64,000 nt of DNA from a virus, in IMG/VR virus record IMGVR_UViG_3300044981_000021, positions 36,881 to 100,880 of that record, one strand, 5' to 3'. Below the pieces are notes generated by a model. That model saw only the letters and a list, made by a program, of their open reading frames with translations, searched no databases and was not told the origin of the DNA. Of this stretch, positions 8,093-15,441 are shown piece after piece. The position numbers were made by a program, and so were the translations under genes. How positions within the stretch are numbered: position 1 is the stretch's first letter; each line of letters opens with the position of its first letter.

Positions 8093-8285
8093 TTTTCGAC
8101 TTTTTCTGTTTGGCTTCCTTGGCGGTTGGGATTTGCTTCTTCAACCGCCACGTCGCAACTTGAGATTCCACGAGTTCCGTCAAAAACCTATCGGGTTCAA
8201 TGTCGAGACTCTGGGCTACCAATTTCGCATCTCTTAATAAGACCGGGTTTATATGCAGGGTTACGGTCGCAATCTTTTCGGACAT
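8085..8285 (-). CDS. ribbon-helix-helix-like protein
   Basis: A 66-residue protein: a strand-like start (IATVTLHINPVLLRDAK), two helices (LVAQSLDIEPDRFLTELVES) and a Lys-rich tail. This is the layout of CopG/Arc-type repressors. Its stop is embedded in a copy of the palindrome, so autoregulation is conceivable. Confidence 0.55.
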   Translation of the reverse strand: MSEKIATVTLHINPVLLRDAKLVAQSLDIEPDRFLTELVESQVATWRLKKQIPTAKEAKQKKSKIH

Positions 8286-8297
8286 GCGGCGATTCTA

Positions 8298-8492
8298 TCA
8301 GTGCATCGTGCAAGTTAATAGCGGAAAATTAATTCCATGCTTTTCTGATAGGTGATTGAAGATCATCCACTCCCGCTTGAAGTTTTCTTCGGGAACCATT
8401 AGCACGATTTCCCAACCACATTCACACGATATGGTTTCTATTCCCGCAACTCCTGTCGGCGGATTTTTCTCTAAATCGCCAAGAAGTGTCAC
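8298..8492 (-). CDS. small C2H2-like zinc protein
   Basis: A 64-residue protein with ISCECGWEIVLMVPEENF and MIFNHLSEKHG, a Cys-x-Cys / His-x4-His arrangement. Overlaps the upstream gene by four bases. Function unknown. Confidence 0.55.
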   Translation of the reverse strand: MTLLGDLEKNPPTGVAGIETISCECGWEIVLMVPEENFKREWMIFNHLSEKHGINFPLLTCTMH

Positions 8493-8962
8493 AGTATCCT
8501 CCGCTTCTGCACGACTAGCGGCTTGCCGTACTTGTCTAATGGACCATTAGCATAGCTCGTTATATTTGGCAAGAACTTTCTTGGTCGATCAGGAAAATTC
8601 ACATTTTGTGAATCCATGTAGTTCAGCAGCCATTCCCGAAATTCTTCCTTTGTCAATTCGGGTCGTGCCTTGAGCAGATTGTTCAACTGCTTCGCATCTC
8701 CCGCATCCCAAACTGGGGCTTTACCGAAGTTGATGTGTTTGTAAAACTTTACTAGCATTTCTTTGAATTGCTCAAATCGCGACCTAACATCAGTCGGCGG
8801 CGGTAGTAGTTCTAGATTCACTAGCTTTGGGGTTAGGGCTTCAATCTTCTTGTTGGCTTCTTTTAGGGCTTGTTTGGTTGCTAGTAGCCTTTGCCTTAGT
8901 TCGTGAATCTCTTTATCTTTACCAACCGTTTCCGAAATCATAAAGTCTTCAAATGTACTCAT
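8489..8962 (-). CDS. putative replication accessory protein (helicase-loader-like)
   Basis: A 157-residue protein with an N-terminal coiled coil (residues 15-50) and a C-terminal domain APVWDAGDAKQLNNLLKARP...NITSYANGPLDKYG, similar in style to phage replication/helicase-loader proteins. It lies in the replication operon. Family placement is tentative. Confidence 0.5.
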   Translation of the reverse strand: MSTFEDFMISETVGKDKEIHELRQRLLATKQALKEANKKIEALTPKLVNLELLPPPTDVRSRFEQFKEMLVKFYKHINFGKAPVWDAGDAKQLNNLLKARPELTKEEFREWLLNYMDSQNVNFPDRPRKFLPNITSYANGPLDKYGKPLVVQKRRIL

Positions 8963-8988
8963 TGCACCCTCCTAGACTAAATAGATGC

Positions 8989-9225
8989 TCAGTAATGCCC
9001 GATTGGCTCAGATTTGAGGCACACGAGAACCATAGCCATGATTCCCGTGATTATGCCGTCTTGGACGAGTCCTCGGCTTTCAACGTGTACAGTTCTGGTG
9101 TAATTTCCGTTCTCAGAGAGAACTAGGCTTAACGACACACACCAACGCTTCTGCAATCTTATTATCGCCTCGGTCATGTTCCCAAGGAAGGTTCGGAAAG
9201 CTCTTGTTTTGGCTTCGTACAGCAT
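8989..9225 (-). CDS. hypothetical protein
   Basis: ATG 9225 has AAGGG eight bases upstream. The 78-residue product starts MLYEAKTRAFRTFLGNMTEA and ends with LVQDGIITGIMAMVLVCLKS. A second open frame (9113-9349, TTG start) overlaps it by 113 bases, and upstream in its own frame there is an in-frame TAG after ATGGCGCTG. The reading-frame choice here is uncertain. Confidence 0.45.
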   Translation of the reverse strand: MLYEAKTRAFRTFLGNMTEAIIRLQKRWCVSLSLVLSENGNYTRTVHVESRGLVQDGIITGIMAMVLVCLKSEPIGHY

Positions 9226-9342
9226 AAGATTGGCCCTTGCGGACTACAGCGCCATAGCTGCCGCCACCCCTCGCGAGATGGCTTAATAGCATCAAATTTT
9301 GGTCTTTCTCTTGTATGAAGATACCGAAATCTGAATTTTGGG

Positions 9343-9462
9343 TTAGCAAAATACGGTGGTCGTGGCGGGTGCGGATTTCGGTACGCGAAGCCCGCCAGCG
9401 ACCAAGGATTTTACTGAATCCCTAAAAGAACTATAAAACGACAGACCAAGAAATGCAAGCAC
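9343..9462 (-). CDS. small membrane protein
   Basis: A 39-residue protein from GTG 9462, coupled to the upstream TAG (TAGTG). It begins with a short hydrophobic stretch (VLAFLGLSFYSSF). The hairpin at 9358-9403 lies within its 3' end. Support is from gene coupling. Confidence 0.4.
   Translation of the reverse strand: MLAFLGLSFYSSFRDSVKSLVAGGLRVPKSAPATTTVFC
9358..9403 (-). other. GC-rich hairpin inside a coding frame
   Basis: A 12-bp stem, GGTCG + TGGCGGG pairing CCCGCCA + CGACC with one bulged C, loop of about 21 bases that can add a GCG/CGC extension. No U-tract follows on either strand, so it is not a standard terminator; an RNA-processing or translational element is possible. Confidence 0.45.
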
Positions 9463-9596
9463 TAGTCTGGCGGAAATATGGGTTTAATGAACCCTATTAC
9501 GTGCTTGGCCAATTCACCGCCAAGCCAAAGCGCAATTCCTAGCGAGAAAACGATAACGACAAAGCGGACTGTCGGGCTATTTTTTAGCACGTTCAT
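9462..9596 (-). CDS. small single-pass membrane protein
   Basis: A 44-residue protein from ATG 9596, overlapping the upstream stop (ATGA), with one membrane segment (FVVIVFSLGIALWLGG). It follows a lipoprotein gene; a lysis-related role (holin or spanin partner) is possible but only inferred. Confidence 0.5.
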   Translation of the reverse strand: MNVLKNSPTVRFVVIVFSLGIALWLGGELAKHVIGFIKPIFPPD

Positions 9597-9790
9597 TCAC
9601 AAACTCCAACTACTTGTTTCGTAACCGCATTGATTTCTTCGTGGAACTTCTTAGGATCGCATTCGCACACCATTCGCCCAAAGTTGTGGGTGCAGGTTTT
9701 AAACACCAGCACCCCATAGGGCACCGTCTTGGGTTTTTGGTGGGCACAGCCAACCATAACTATCAGCGAGAAGATGAGTAAACGCCGCAC
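9593..9790 (-). CDS. small lipoprotein
   Basis: GTG 9790 gives MRRLLIFSLIVMVGCAHQKP with a lipobox VMVGC at residue 14, so a 65-residue mature-type lipoprotein with three further Cys. It overlaps the RecB-like gene by 28 bases. A spanin-like or exclusion role is possible; nothing specific is seen. Confidence 0.6.
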   Translation of the reverse strand: MRRLLIFSLIVMVGCAHQKPKTVPYGVLVFKTCTHNFGRMVCECDPKKFHEEINAVTKQVVGVCE

Positions 9791-10374
9791 TTGATAAATT
9801 CTTCGTATTCTTTGGCTAGACGAGCACAATCTTCGGCTAATCCGGGGTACCGCTTCTGAATCAGTGTATGGTGTTGCGTTACCTCAAAGCAATGTTCGCC
9901 CCGTTCTGCGATCACAAACACTTCGTACTTGAAAGTATCGCATTCCAGGATGTCGAGATACAGCCGCCACTGATAGCTCGCCATAAACCGATCCGCGTCG
10001 AATTGCGAGGTTGTTTTGTAGTCGGTTACTTCTTTTCCGTTCAGCCCATCCACCCTACCGCGAACCAAGATATTCCCGTATTGTTTTTCAATTGGCAACT
10101 CGTGAATCTCCAACTTTTCGATATTGGCATCGCAATTGAAGTCAAAACGGTAATCTCCCAATGCCAACGTCCCTAATTCTCCCTCGCTAGCGCGTTCTAG
10201 GGCCTCGTGGAACGCATTTCCCGCCTTCATGGCGTCTGTCTGCTCATCGGTACCCAAAAGTCGCGCCAGGAACACGGAAAGTGGCATATCCTCGTCGGTT
10301 TGCCACGTCCTAAAGAAGTCGAGATTAGAAACACTGATCCGTTCACCCAAAGATGGCTTCTGTAGTTGGGACAT
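9763..10374 (-). CDS. RecB/Cas4-type PD-(D/E)XK exonuclease
   Basis: A 203-residue nuclease with the family's motifs in order: SVSNLDFFRTWQ, AGNAFHEALE (His/Glu), GRVDGLNG...EVTDYKTTSQFD (D and E/D-x-K) and SYQWRLYLDIL (motif IV). It lies next to the Sak4-type ATPase, the usual pairing of exonuclease and annealing/recombination protein in phages. Confidence 0.82.
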   Translation of the reverse strand: MSQLQKPSLGERISVSNLDFFRTWQTDEDMPLSVFLARLLGTDEQTDAMKAGNAFHEALERASEGELGTLALGDYRFDFNCDANIEKLEIHELPIEKQYGNILVRGRVDGLNGKEVTDYKTTSQFDADRFMASYQWRLYLDILECDTFKYEVFVIAERGEHCFEVTQHHTLIQKRYPGLAEDCARLAKEYEEFIKCGVYSSSR

Positions 10375-11269
10375 GGGCGGCTATTTTCCCTTCTTTTATC
10401 TCGTACAGGTTGCTTGTTTTGTTGTAGATGAAATCCAAATCCTTGGCTCGCTTGGCAGCTATGGCCTGAATGCTCTTTGGAGCCTTGCGAAGTTCGGCCA
10501 ATAGACTATTGAAATCGGCTACGGTTTTCAGCCCAGCAATTGTTTCTGCCCACTCAGTAAGCAGGCTTTGTGCTTCTTTCTGTTCCGCCGATTGATGGTT
10601 TATCCTTTCCTTCATTAAACGTATCGTAACCCCTAGTAAATCATGGTCATTTAAGGTGAAAGAAATTGGATCAAAACCACAGGGATTCTTACCAAAGGCG
10701 TTCTCGCGGGGAGAGAAATCAATGATGCGATCTTTGCCCCTGATAAAGATGCGGCCCATAGCATCTACCGACTTGTAAATCTCAGCTTTTGACCCACCTT
10801 GAACATCGAGCCGCTCGACAATATCATCTCCCGAACGCTGTTCGTCCATGTGGGCAATTAAAACAACGTCTTTACCGAACGTATTCAACATCTTAAGCCA
10901 TGCGGCGAAGCGAGATTTAAGTGCCCCGAAACCTTGTAAAGTCAACGCCCCGCCACGACCCAGCTTGGGATTGTCCGCGATAATATCGGCAGTCAGGTAA
11001 TCCAAGGTTCGTCCTGCGGTATCAACGATAATGGTCTTGTAGGGGGCTAGGTCGGCAGCCACGGGATCGGCAATGTCTGACCACGAAGAAACTTTAACCG
11101 TATCCTTGCGGTTAGATGCACGATGGGAACCGTGATCGGTATCAAGCAACAGCGGGTCATCGGCAGTATAGGCTAGGGTAGTTTTACCTAGTCCCGGCCC
11201 CGAATATATGCAGACGTTGACATGTTCAATTAACAGCGGTTCGGAAGATTTGGTGATTTTTAGCGTCAT
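10343..11269 (-). CDS. Sak4-like RecA-fold ATPase (recombination)
   Basis: A 308-residue AAA_24/Sak4-like protein: Walker A YSGPGLGKTTLA at residue 23, LLLDTDHGSHR, Walker B TIIVDTAGRT, then VVLIAHMDEQ. The C-terminal third is helical. Sak4 proteins promote single-strand annealing with a phage SSB. Overlaps the nuclease by 32 bases. Confidence 0.82.
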   Translation of the reverse strand: MTLKITKSSEPLLIEHVNVCIYSGPGLGKTTLAYTADDPLLLDTDHGSHRASNRKDTVKVSSWSDIADPVAADLAPYKTIIVDTAGRTLDYLTADIIADNPKLGRGGALTLQGFGALKSRFAAWLKMLNTFGKDVVLIAHMDEQRSGDDIVERLDVQGGSKAEIYKSVDAMGRIFIRGKDRIIDFSPRENAFGKNPCGFDPISFTLNDHDLLGVTIRLMKERINHQSAEQKEAQSLLTEWAETIAGLKTVADFNSLLAELRKAPKSIQAIAAKRAKDLDFIYNKTSNLYEIKEGKIAAHVPTTEAIFG

Positions 11270-11271
11270 TT

Positions 11272-11763
11272 TTATTCTCCAGTCTCGATAAAATGGTCGA
11301 TGCGTTCACATGCGCGTTCAACTTGTTTTTGTGGCGATAGACGCTCAAACCCCGAAGCGAACTTACCCCAACCATCAATATAGAAAAGCAGGTTCGTGTC
11401 TTCGTAGTCTAGGCCAAGATATTCGGCTGCTATTTCTGGGGTGTCGTCACTAAAATTAAACACGGCTACTTCTCCGTCTTCAACGTCGTCCGAGAATATT
11501 GGTTCTATGAGTTTGCCCATTATTAGCGCCGACCCGGCCAAACATGCCATGGTATTACATGGCGGCTTTAATTTAAGAAATCGTTTTACGTTAAGATCGT
11601 AGTTTAGCGAATCGTCTTGGTCGATTAAGTCACAATGCGCAGTTAGCGCTTCCAGGTTTTTTACTACCGTTCCCCACCGTGACATATCAAACCTACGCGG
11701 CTCTTTGTGGATAAAAGTTTGTAGTTTGCGAAGTTTCTTGATTGTTTCTTTTGATGGTTTCAT
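11272..11763 (-). CDS. conserved phage protein, paralogue of the 41.7-kb gene
   Basis: A 163-residue protein with a KLRKLQTFIHKEPRRFDMSRW start, LKPPCNTMACLAGSAL in the middle, a LGLDYEDTNLLFY segment and RIDHFIETGE at the end. The gene at 41702 has the same landmarks (PPCNTVGCIAGWTA, RIDYFIEHVA). A recurrent phage family of unknown role. Confidence 0.65.
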   Translation of the reverse strand: MKPSKETIKKLRKLQTFIHKEPRRFDMSRWGTVVKNLEALTAHCDLIDQDDSLNYDLNVKRFLKLKPPCNTMACLAGSALIMGKLIEPIFSDDVEDGEVAVFNFSDDTPEIAAEYLGLDYEDTNLLFYIDGWGKFASGFERLSPQKQVERACERIDHFIETGE

Positions 11764-12323
11764 GCGACTCTCCTTTGTTTTCTTTCAAGTTGTTCCCACG
11801 CATTCAGGTAATTGATATAGTCGTGGCGCTTGGAATATGCCCCAGGTTTACGCCTATCCCGTAACGCGATGCACGTAGAGTCTTTCGGTTGCTTGTTCTT
11901 GGGGATGATTAAGAATCCTACAGGGGTAGACCAAATATAGAAATCTACCGCACTAGCCGGGGATCGCCTGATTGTCCAATAGGTATTCTTACCCAAAACC
12001 CGGCGAGAACTTGTAAACAACCCGCAGCGAAATCCGTTAATCAAAATTCGGCACTTCGATGGACGGAGATTGCCAAGGGCTACAGCTTCTACCTTGTATC
12101 CACGTTCTTGTGCCAAGGTAACAAACGGATGCGATGGTGGAATTTTTGATTCCTCAACCCGCCGCATCTTGCACCGTTCGCGACCCGTAAGACCAAAATA
12201 CTTGAAGTCGAGTTGCCTGATTCTCTCCCGCGAGCAGCCCATTATCCTAGCTACTTCGGTTGGCTTCACGCCATCATCGAGTAAACTCTTGATTCGTTCG
12301 TGGTCAAATTGTTTGTTGCTCAC
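11760..12323 (-). CDS. HTH protein with putative nuclease-like C-terminal domain
   Basis: GTG 12323 with GGAGG five bases upstream. Residues 5-35 are a helix-turn-helix (IKSLLDDGVKPTEVARIMGC, SRERIRQLD). The C-terminal part has VDFYIWSTPVGFLIIPKN, a motif seen in phage HTH-nuclease-like proteins. Catalysis is not demonstrated by clear residues. Confidence 0.55.
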   Translation of the reverse strand: MSNKQFDHERIKSLLDDGVKPTEVARIMGCSRERIRQLDFKYFGLTGRERCKMRRVEESKIPPSHPFVTLAQERGYKVEAVALGNLRPSKCRILINGFRCGLFTSSRRVLGKNTYWTIRRSPASAVDFYIWSTPVGFLIIPKNKQPKDSTCIALRDRRKPGAYSKRHDYINYLNAWEQLERKQRRVA

Positions 12324-12373
12324 ATGTCCTCCAGTTTTAACATTCCGTAATTATGGCGAATTATTTCTTGCAC

Positions 12374-12541
12374 TCACACCCACCAAACTTCATCACTAAG
12401 CGTTTCTAAACGGTTCTTGTCTAAACCATAGGTTTTCAATCTACGGTCGGCATGATCGCCAAGTATCCCCGTAGACCAAAGGAAAAACAGGCGCTCCCTA
12501 TAGCGTTGTGAGACGTTTGAGGAATGCTTTGGCAGTACCAT
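12374..12541 (-). CDS. small hypothetical protein
   Basis: A 55-residue gene from ATG 12541 with GGAGAGATACTAA as ribosome site, overlapping the 3' end of the nuclease-like gene by 44 bases. Product MVLPKHSSNVSQRYRERLFF, ...TGILGDHADRRLKTYG. Function unknown. Confidence 0.55.
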   Translation of the reverse strand: MVLPKHSSNVSQRYRERLFFLWSTGILGDHADRRLKTYGLDKNRLETLSDEVWWV

Positions 12542-12812
12542 TTAGTATCTCTCCTGTACTGAAACGATACACATTGAATCCTAGAATTGTAGCTTCGCGG
12601 TACTTTTCTAGGTCTTTCTCGTAGCCAGCACCCCTAGTATGCCTTCCGCGAGCGTAGATTCCACCTTCAATCTCGACAGCAACCAACGGCAAGATCAAGT
12701 AATCAAATCGCCACTTACGGGTCGGATGAAACTTGAACTCGGGTACAAAGTTATCAAATCCTAGTTCGCGAAGATGAATTTCTAATAATGTGTGCGCGGG
12801 CTGTTTACTCAT
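12498..12812 (-). CDS. Vsr/DUF559-like endonuclease
   Basis: A 104-residue protein with WRFDYLILPLVAVEIEGGIY (D...E-x-E/G pattern of the PD-(D/E)XK fold), then RGRHTRGAGYEKDLEKYREA and GFNVYRFSTGEI. Short phage nucleases of this type may act in repair or resolve DNA branches. Stop is TAG. Confidence 0.65.
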   Translation of the reverse strand: MSKQPAHTLLEIHLRELGFDNFVPEFKFHPTRKWRFDYLILPLVAVEIEGGIYARGRHTRGAGYEKDLEKYREATILGFNVYRFSTGEILNGTAKAFLKRLTTL

Positions 12813-13014
12813 GCTTCGAGCATACTAGCATTTCTTTGCTAATAGCCCAACCTACGCCACCGGGGTCATCTTTAACCTTCCACGCCCCTTCTTCGTTTTG
12901 GTAATGGTGGGCATTGGGAATGCGAGGATAGGCAATCTCCCGCCACTCCGTCACGATCCGTCTAGCCTTTTCCTTGGACCTGCTCGACTTCTTGCATATC
13001 CCGCAGATGAACAT
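12805..13014 (-). CDS. small zinc-ribbon protein
   Basis: ATG 13014 gives MFICGICKKSSRS..., with ARRIVTEWREIAYPRIPNAH and a final CSKHE; two Cys pairs form a likely zinc ribbon. This 69-residue form is a common short phage protein of unknown function. Confidence 0.6.
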   Translation of the reverse strand: MFICGICKKSSRSKEKARRIVTEWREIAYPRIPNAHHYQNEEGAWKVKDDPGGVGWAISKEMLVCSKHE

Positions 13015-13028
13015 CGTAAAAATCCCCC

Positions 13029-13433
13029 TTATGTAGACATTTCTACGAGTTCTTGTTTCCACTCGGATTGTTGACGGATGCGATCACGGCGGCGGAATTC
13101 TGCACGAATCATGGGTATCATAATGCGACGGCGAGTAGCGTCATCATCGGCAAGATACAGATAAGCATTTTCGGCCTCGTTGGCACCGATTAAATCTTTG
13201 GCGTGGTCGTAATGTGGAACCTCTCCATGCTTTAAAATGTCCATGTTTAGAACATTCTTTACTTCGTTTTTCAGGCTACGAGATTTTAGCGCATGATCGG
13301 CGGTAGAAATGCCAATAAAACAGCAGCAACTAAAATACGCCAATTTGCCGTCTTGGGCATGTACCAAGAGTTGAGCTAGGCGTTCATCAGTATAATGTCT
13401 TTGCATGAAATCTCTGATTGGTTGTTTGTTCAT
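13029..13433 (-). CDS. hypothetical protein
   Basis: ATG 13433 follows GGGAGAAGGAAA. The 134-residue product MNKQPIRDFMQRHYTDERLA is helical with a Cys cluster (AYFSCCCFIG) and a basic region RAEFRRRDRIRQQ. No recognised family. Confidence 0.55.
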   Translation of the reverse strand: MNKQPIRDFMQRHYTDERLAQLLVHAQDGKLAYFSCCCFIGISTADHALKSRSLKNEVKNVLNMDILKHGEVPHYDHAKDLIGANEAENAYLYLADDDATRRRIMIPMIRAEFRRRDRIRQQSEWKQELVEMST

Positions 13434-13485
13434 TTTCCTTCTCCCTTCGGAAAAATTGGGGCGAGCATTGCACTCGCCCGCAGGC

Positions 13486-13944
13486 TTATGCAACTTCTTG
13501 AAATGAATGAGTGGGTATGTCGGTACTGGTTTCTGTAACGACATTGCGGAACCGCTCCAAAAAGGCGATGCTTTGGTTGAGTTCGCTGATTTGGGATTGA
13601 AGGTTCTCAACTTCCGTCTTTTTGCCGTAAATCATGGTATCGAGCTTGGTGGCAAATTGCGATGGGTTGTTGAGCAGTTCGATGAGCGGGTTGACCTTCG
13701 CTTTGTTGTACGGTCCACGAGAAGTACGTTTAACGTAGGTCCGCGACTTTGCGACGGTTTCTTTGTGGGATACCTTGCCGAGCCTGTATGCCTTAGACCC
13801 TGTGCTTGTTCCTGAGACGCCGTGTTGCAATCGGTGAGTGCCCAATTTGGGACGCTTGTCGAAAGTCGTGCGCTTCCCGTCTGCGGCACATTCAGGACAT
13901 GGAAACGGCGGTCCCTGAATTTCGTTGGTTGAAATGTGATTCAT
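13486..13944 (-). CDS. zinc-finger / coiled-coil protein
   Basis: First gene after the operator region, ATG 13944 with AGGAGAGAGAAAATCA. A C2H2-like finger (FPCPECAADGKRTTFDKR...LGTHRLQH) is followed by a basic linker and a C-terminal coiled coil (residues 105-135). A copy of the palindrome is encoded at TYVKRT. Possibly a DNA-binding regulator. Confidence 0.6.
   Translation of the reverse strand: MNHISTNEIQGPPFPCPECAADGKRTTFDKRPKLGTHRLQHGVSGTSTGSKAYRLGKVSHKETVAKSRTYVKRTSRGPYNKAKVNPLIELLNNPSQFATKLDTMIYGKKTEVENLQSQISELNQSIAFLERFRNVVTETSTDIPTHSFQEVA
13725..13737. repeat. 13-bp palindrome copy
   Basis: TACGTTTAACGTA, inside the coding region of the zinc-finger gene. Confidence 0.75.
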
Positions 13945-13959
13945 TGATTTTCTCTCTCC

Positions 13960-14020
13960 TGTGCAAGTTGCACATTAACTCAGATGAAGAGAGATTAAAC
14001 AGCGATTCATTATTTGTCAA
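13960..14020 (-). promoter_or_regulatory. promoter plus 15-bp palindromic operator
   Basis: On the minus strand TTGACA (14015-14020), 17 bases, then TAATCT, followed by the perfect palindrome TGTGCAAGTTGCACA at 13960-13974 and a strong ribosome site. It should start the early operon at 13944. The dyad between promoter and start codon is a likely repressor site. Confidence 0.6.
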
Positions 14021-14026
14021 GAGATT

Positions 14027-14113
14027 TGGTCCTGGCAGCAGGAGTTCAACCCGCACGCCCATTACGAGCACTGCATCCTAAGTGCAGCGTGTCTAGCATT
14101 CCACCATGCCGGG
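14027..14113 (-). tRNA. tRNA-Leu (TAG)
   Basis: Class II cloverleaf, anticodon loop CTTAGGA in a CTGCA/TGCAG stem, encoded CCA. Acceptor stem has one C-A mismatch. T-loop is TTGAACT, i.e. G in place of the usual C56. Confidence 0.9.
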
Positions 14114-14116
14114 ACT

Positions 14117-14199
14117 GGTGCCCATGGAGCGATTTGCACGCTCACGCCTTGCGGCAGCGGGTCTTAAATCCGCCGTGTATCCTATTCCACCACATGGGC
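14117..14199 (-). tRNA. tRNA-Leu (TAA)
   Basis: Acceptor GCCCATG/CATGGGC, loop TTTAAGA, long variable arm, encoded CCA. T-loop TGCAAAT is non-canonical. Confidence 0.9.
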
Positions 14200-14205
14200 A
14201 AAATC

Positions 14206-14294
14206 TGGTGCATTGGGAGAGATTTCAACTCTCATTACCCGTAGGGTAGATCGTTTTACAGACGATTGCGACCAAGCGTATTCGCCTCCAATGC
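14206..14294 (-). tRNA. tRNA-Tyr (GTA)
   Basis: Acceptor GCATTGG/CCAATGC, anticodon stem ATCGT/ACGAT with loop CTGTAAA, long variable arm as in bacterial tRNA-Tyr, encoded CCA. T-loop TTGAAAT. Confidence 0.9.
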
Positions 14295-14295
14295 A

Positions 14296-14391
14296 TGGAG
14301 GAAGGTAGAGGAGTTTAACCCCCATCCCCGTAGGGAGCGACTGGGTTCAGGCCAGTTTGACACACGGTGTCCGTACCTTCCATGGCGGAGA
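14296..14391 (-). tRNA. tRNA-Ser (TGA)
   Basis: Acceptor GGAAGGT/ACCTTCC, anticodon loop CCTGAAC in ACTGG/CCAGT, long variable arm, encoded CCA. Confidence 0.9.
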
Positions 14392-14392
14392 A

Positions 14393-14470
14393 TATGCGAG
14401 TCGAACGCATTCGCCCCTTGCGGGTGCTCTTGTTTAGCAGACAAGCCCCTTGCCGTCCGGGTCATTCTCC
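14393..14470 (-). tRNA. tRNA-Ser (GCT)
   Basis: Acceptor GGAGAAT/ATTCTCC, loop CTGCTAA in CTTGT/ACAAG, encoded CCA. Its first nine bases include the stop codon of the nuclease gene ending at 14462 (GGA GAA TGA). Confidence 0.92.
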
Positions 14471-14872
14471 GATAATAAATTCTTTATATTTATTGCCTAC
14501 AACAATCATCCATTTGTTGCCCTTTAATTTACCGTAGGGAATTTCATAACAGTCGCCATCGTTGGTGACCACAAACAACACGTCCGCCGCGTTTACGTTA
14601 AACGTGGCATATCTAGCCTTACCGTCGGCCCGCATTGATGTTGAGCACAAACGAACAACCCACTTAATTCCACGCTTGCCAATTTTCTTTTGGCAGGTAA
14701 CTCGTACTTGTATTCGAGAAAATTTTCCATGCGCAAAAACCACAAGATCGAACGGCTGACTATCGGTCAACGGTATGCATACGGTATGGCCTAGCGATGT
14801 ATAGTGGGCGATGGCCACACCTATACCGTGGTCGCCTTTTTGTTTCGAGCCTCGATGTTCATTTGGCTTCAT
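14462..14872 (-). CDS. PD-(D/E)XK homing-type endonuclease
   Basis: A 136-residue protein with KGDHGIGVAIAHYTSLGHTV, PLTDSQPFDLVVFAHGKFSRIQVRVTCQKK: the E/D...D...Q-x-R/K layout of the group I intron-associated nuclease family that includes I-Ssp6803I. It lies inside the tRNA array and its stop is within tRNA-Ser(GCT), as expected of a tRNA-targeted homing nuclease. Confidence 0.75.
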   Translation of the reverse strand: MKPNEHRGSKQKGDHGIGVAIAHYTSLGHTVCIPLTDSQPFDLVVFAHGKFSRIQVRVTCQKKIGKRGIKWVVRLCSTSMRADGKARYATFNVNAADVLFVVTNDGDCYEIPYGKLKGNKWMIVVGNKYKEFIIGE

Positions 14873-14895
14873 ATCGTTAATCTAACATCTAATCT

Positions 14896-14983
14896 TGGTC
14901 CGGCCTCTCGGACTCGAACCGAGAATGCTTTTTAGGGCGGATGATCTTGAGCCATCTGCGGCTTCCAGTTTCGCCAAGGCCGG
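14896..14983 (-). tRNA. tRNA-Leu (CAA)
   Basis: Acceptor CCGGCCT/AGGCCGG, anticodon loop CTCAAGA, variable arm, canonical T-loop TTCGAGT, encoded CCA. Confidence 0.9.
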
Positions 14984-14991
14984 ATAAATTG

Positions 14992-15198
14992 TTATAGGGA
15001 TAAACTATACGACAGCCATGAACGGCTGAGGTTCGAGAGTCGCAATGAGCGTAGAAGAGTCATTGGGGTTACTATGACCGCGCCGATTGCTGTCATGTGA
15101 ATCAGCGCAGACCGTGCATCATTGGCGATTGACCTATCCTCGCGAAAGCCATCTGAGACTTGAATTCCCGTTTCGCTTAACTCAATGTGACAGCCCAT
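14992..15198 (-). CDS. possible small membrane protein
   Basis: A 68-codon frame starting MGCHIELSETGIQVSDGF with a hydrophobic middle (MTAIGAVIVTPMTLL). No clear ribosome site upstream. It fills the gap between two tRNAs; support is limited to frame length and composition. Confidence 0.35.
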   Translation of the reverse strand: MGCHIELSETGIQVSDGFREDRSIANDARSALIHMTAIGAVIVTPMTLLRSLRLSNLSRSWLSYSLSL

Positions 15199-15327
15199 TA
15201 TAGAGTTAATGTCGGCACCCTTTACTCTCAGCCGCCTCGGGTGCGAAATGTCCGGTGAAGCAATCGTTCGGTCGTACAGGTCTTTCTATTGGGTGGAATG
15301 TCTATCGCGACGTTCCGCGTTTAAAAT

Positions 15328-15402
15328 TGGGAGCAGGTACCGGATTTGCACCGGGTCTAAGCGTTATGAGCGCTTCGTATTGTCCTGCGCTACTAACCTG
15401 CT
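15328..15402 (-). tRNA. tRNA-Met (CAT)
   Basis: Acceptor AGCAGGT/ACCTGCT, anticodon stem AAGCG/CGCTT with loop CTCATAA, encoded CCA. An isoleucine (k2C34) identity cannot be excluded, but a separate tRNA-Ile(TAT) is present. Confidence 0.85.
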
Positions 15403-15408
15403 TCGATG

Positions 15409-15438
15409 ATTAAAGCATGAGCGCGGGACGCGAGTCAA
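15409..15438 (-). promoter_or_regulatory. promoter for tRNA-Met
   Basis: Minus strand TTGACT (15433-15438), 18 bases, TTTAAT (15409-15414), immediately upstream of the tRNA 5' end at 15402. Confidence 0.6.
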
Positions 15439-15441
15439 GTT

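Noticed and set aside
7813-8151. Longer N-terminal form of the gene starting at 8067
   Set aside because: The upstream part is antisense-like overlap with the RHH gene; a ribosome site lies directly before ATG 8067.
2370-9225. Genome-wide amber recoding (TAG read as Gln)
   Set aside because: Many genes end cleanly at TAG (1355, 3199, 9462, 12498, 33535), no CTA-anticodon tRNA was found, and another interrupted gene has TAG at a Trp position.
9113-9349. Minus-strand frame of 78 codons from TTG overlapping the gene at 8989-9225
   Set aside because: No ribosome site and 113-base overlap with a frame that has one; a third frame is also open here, so I could not support it.
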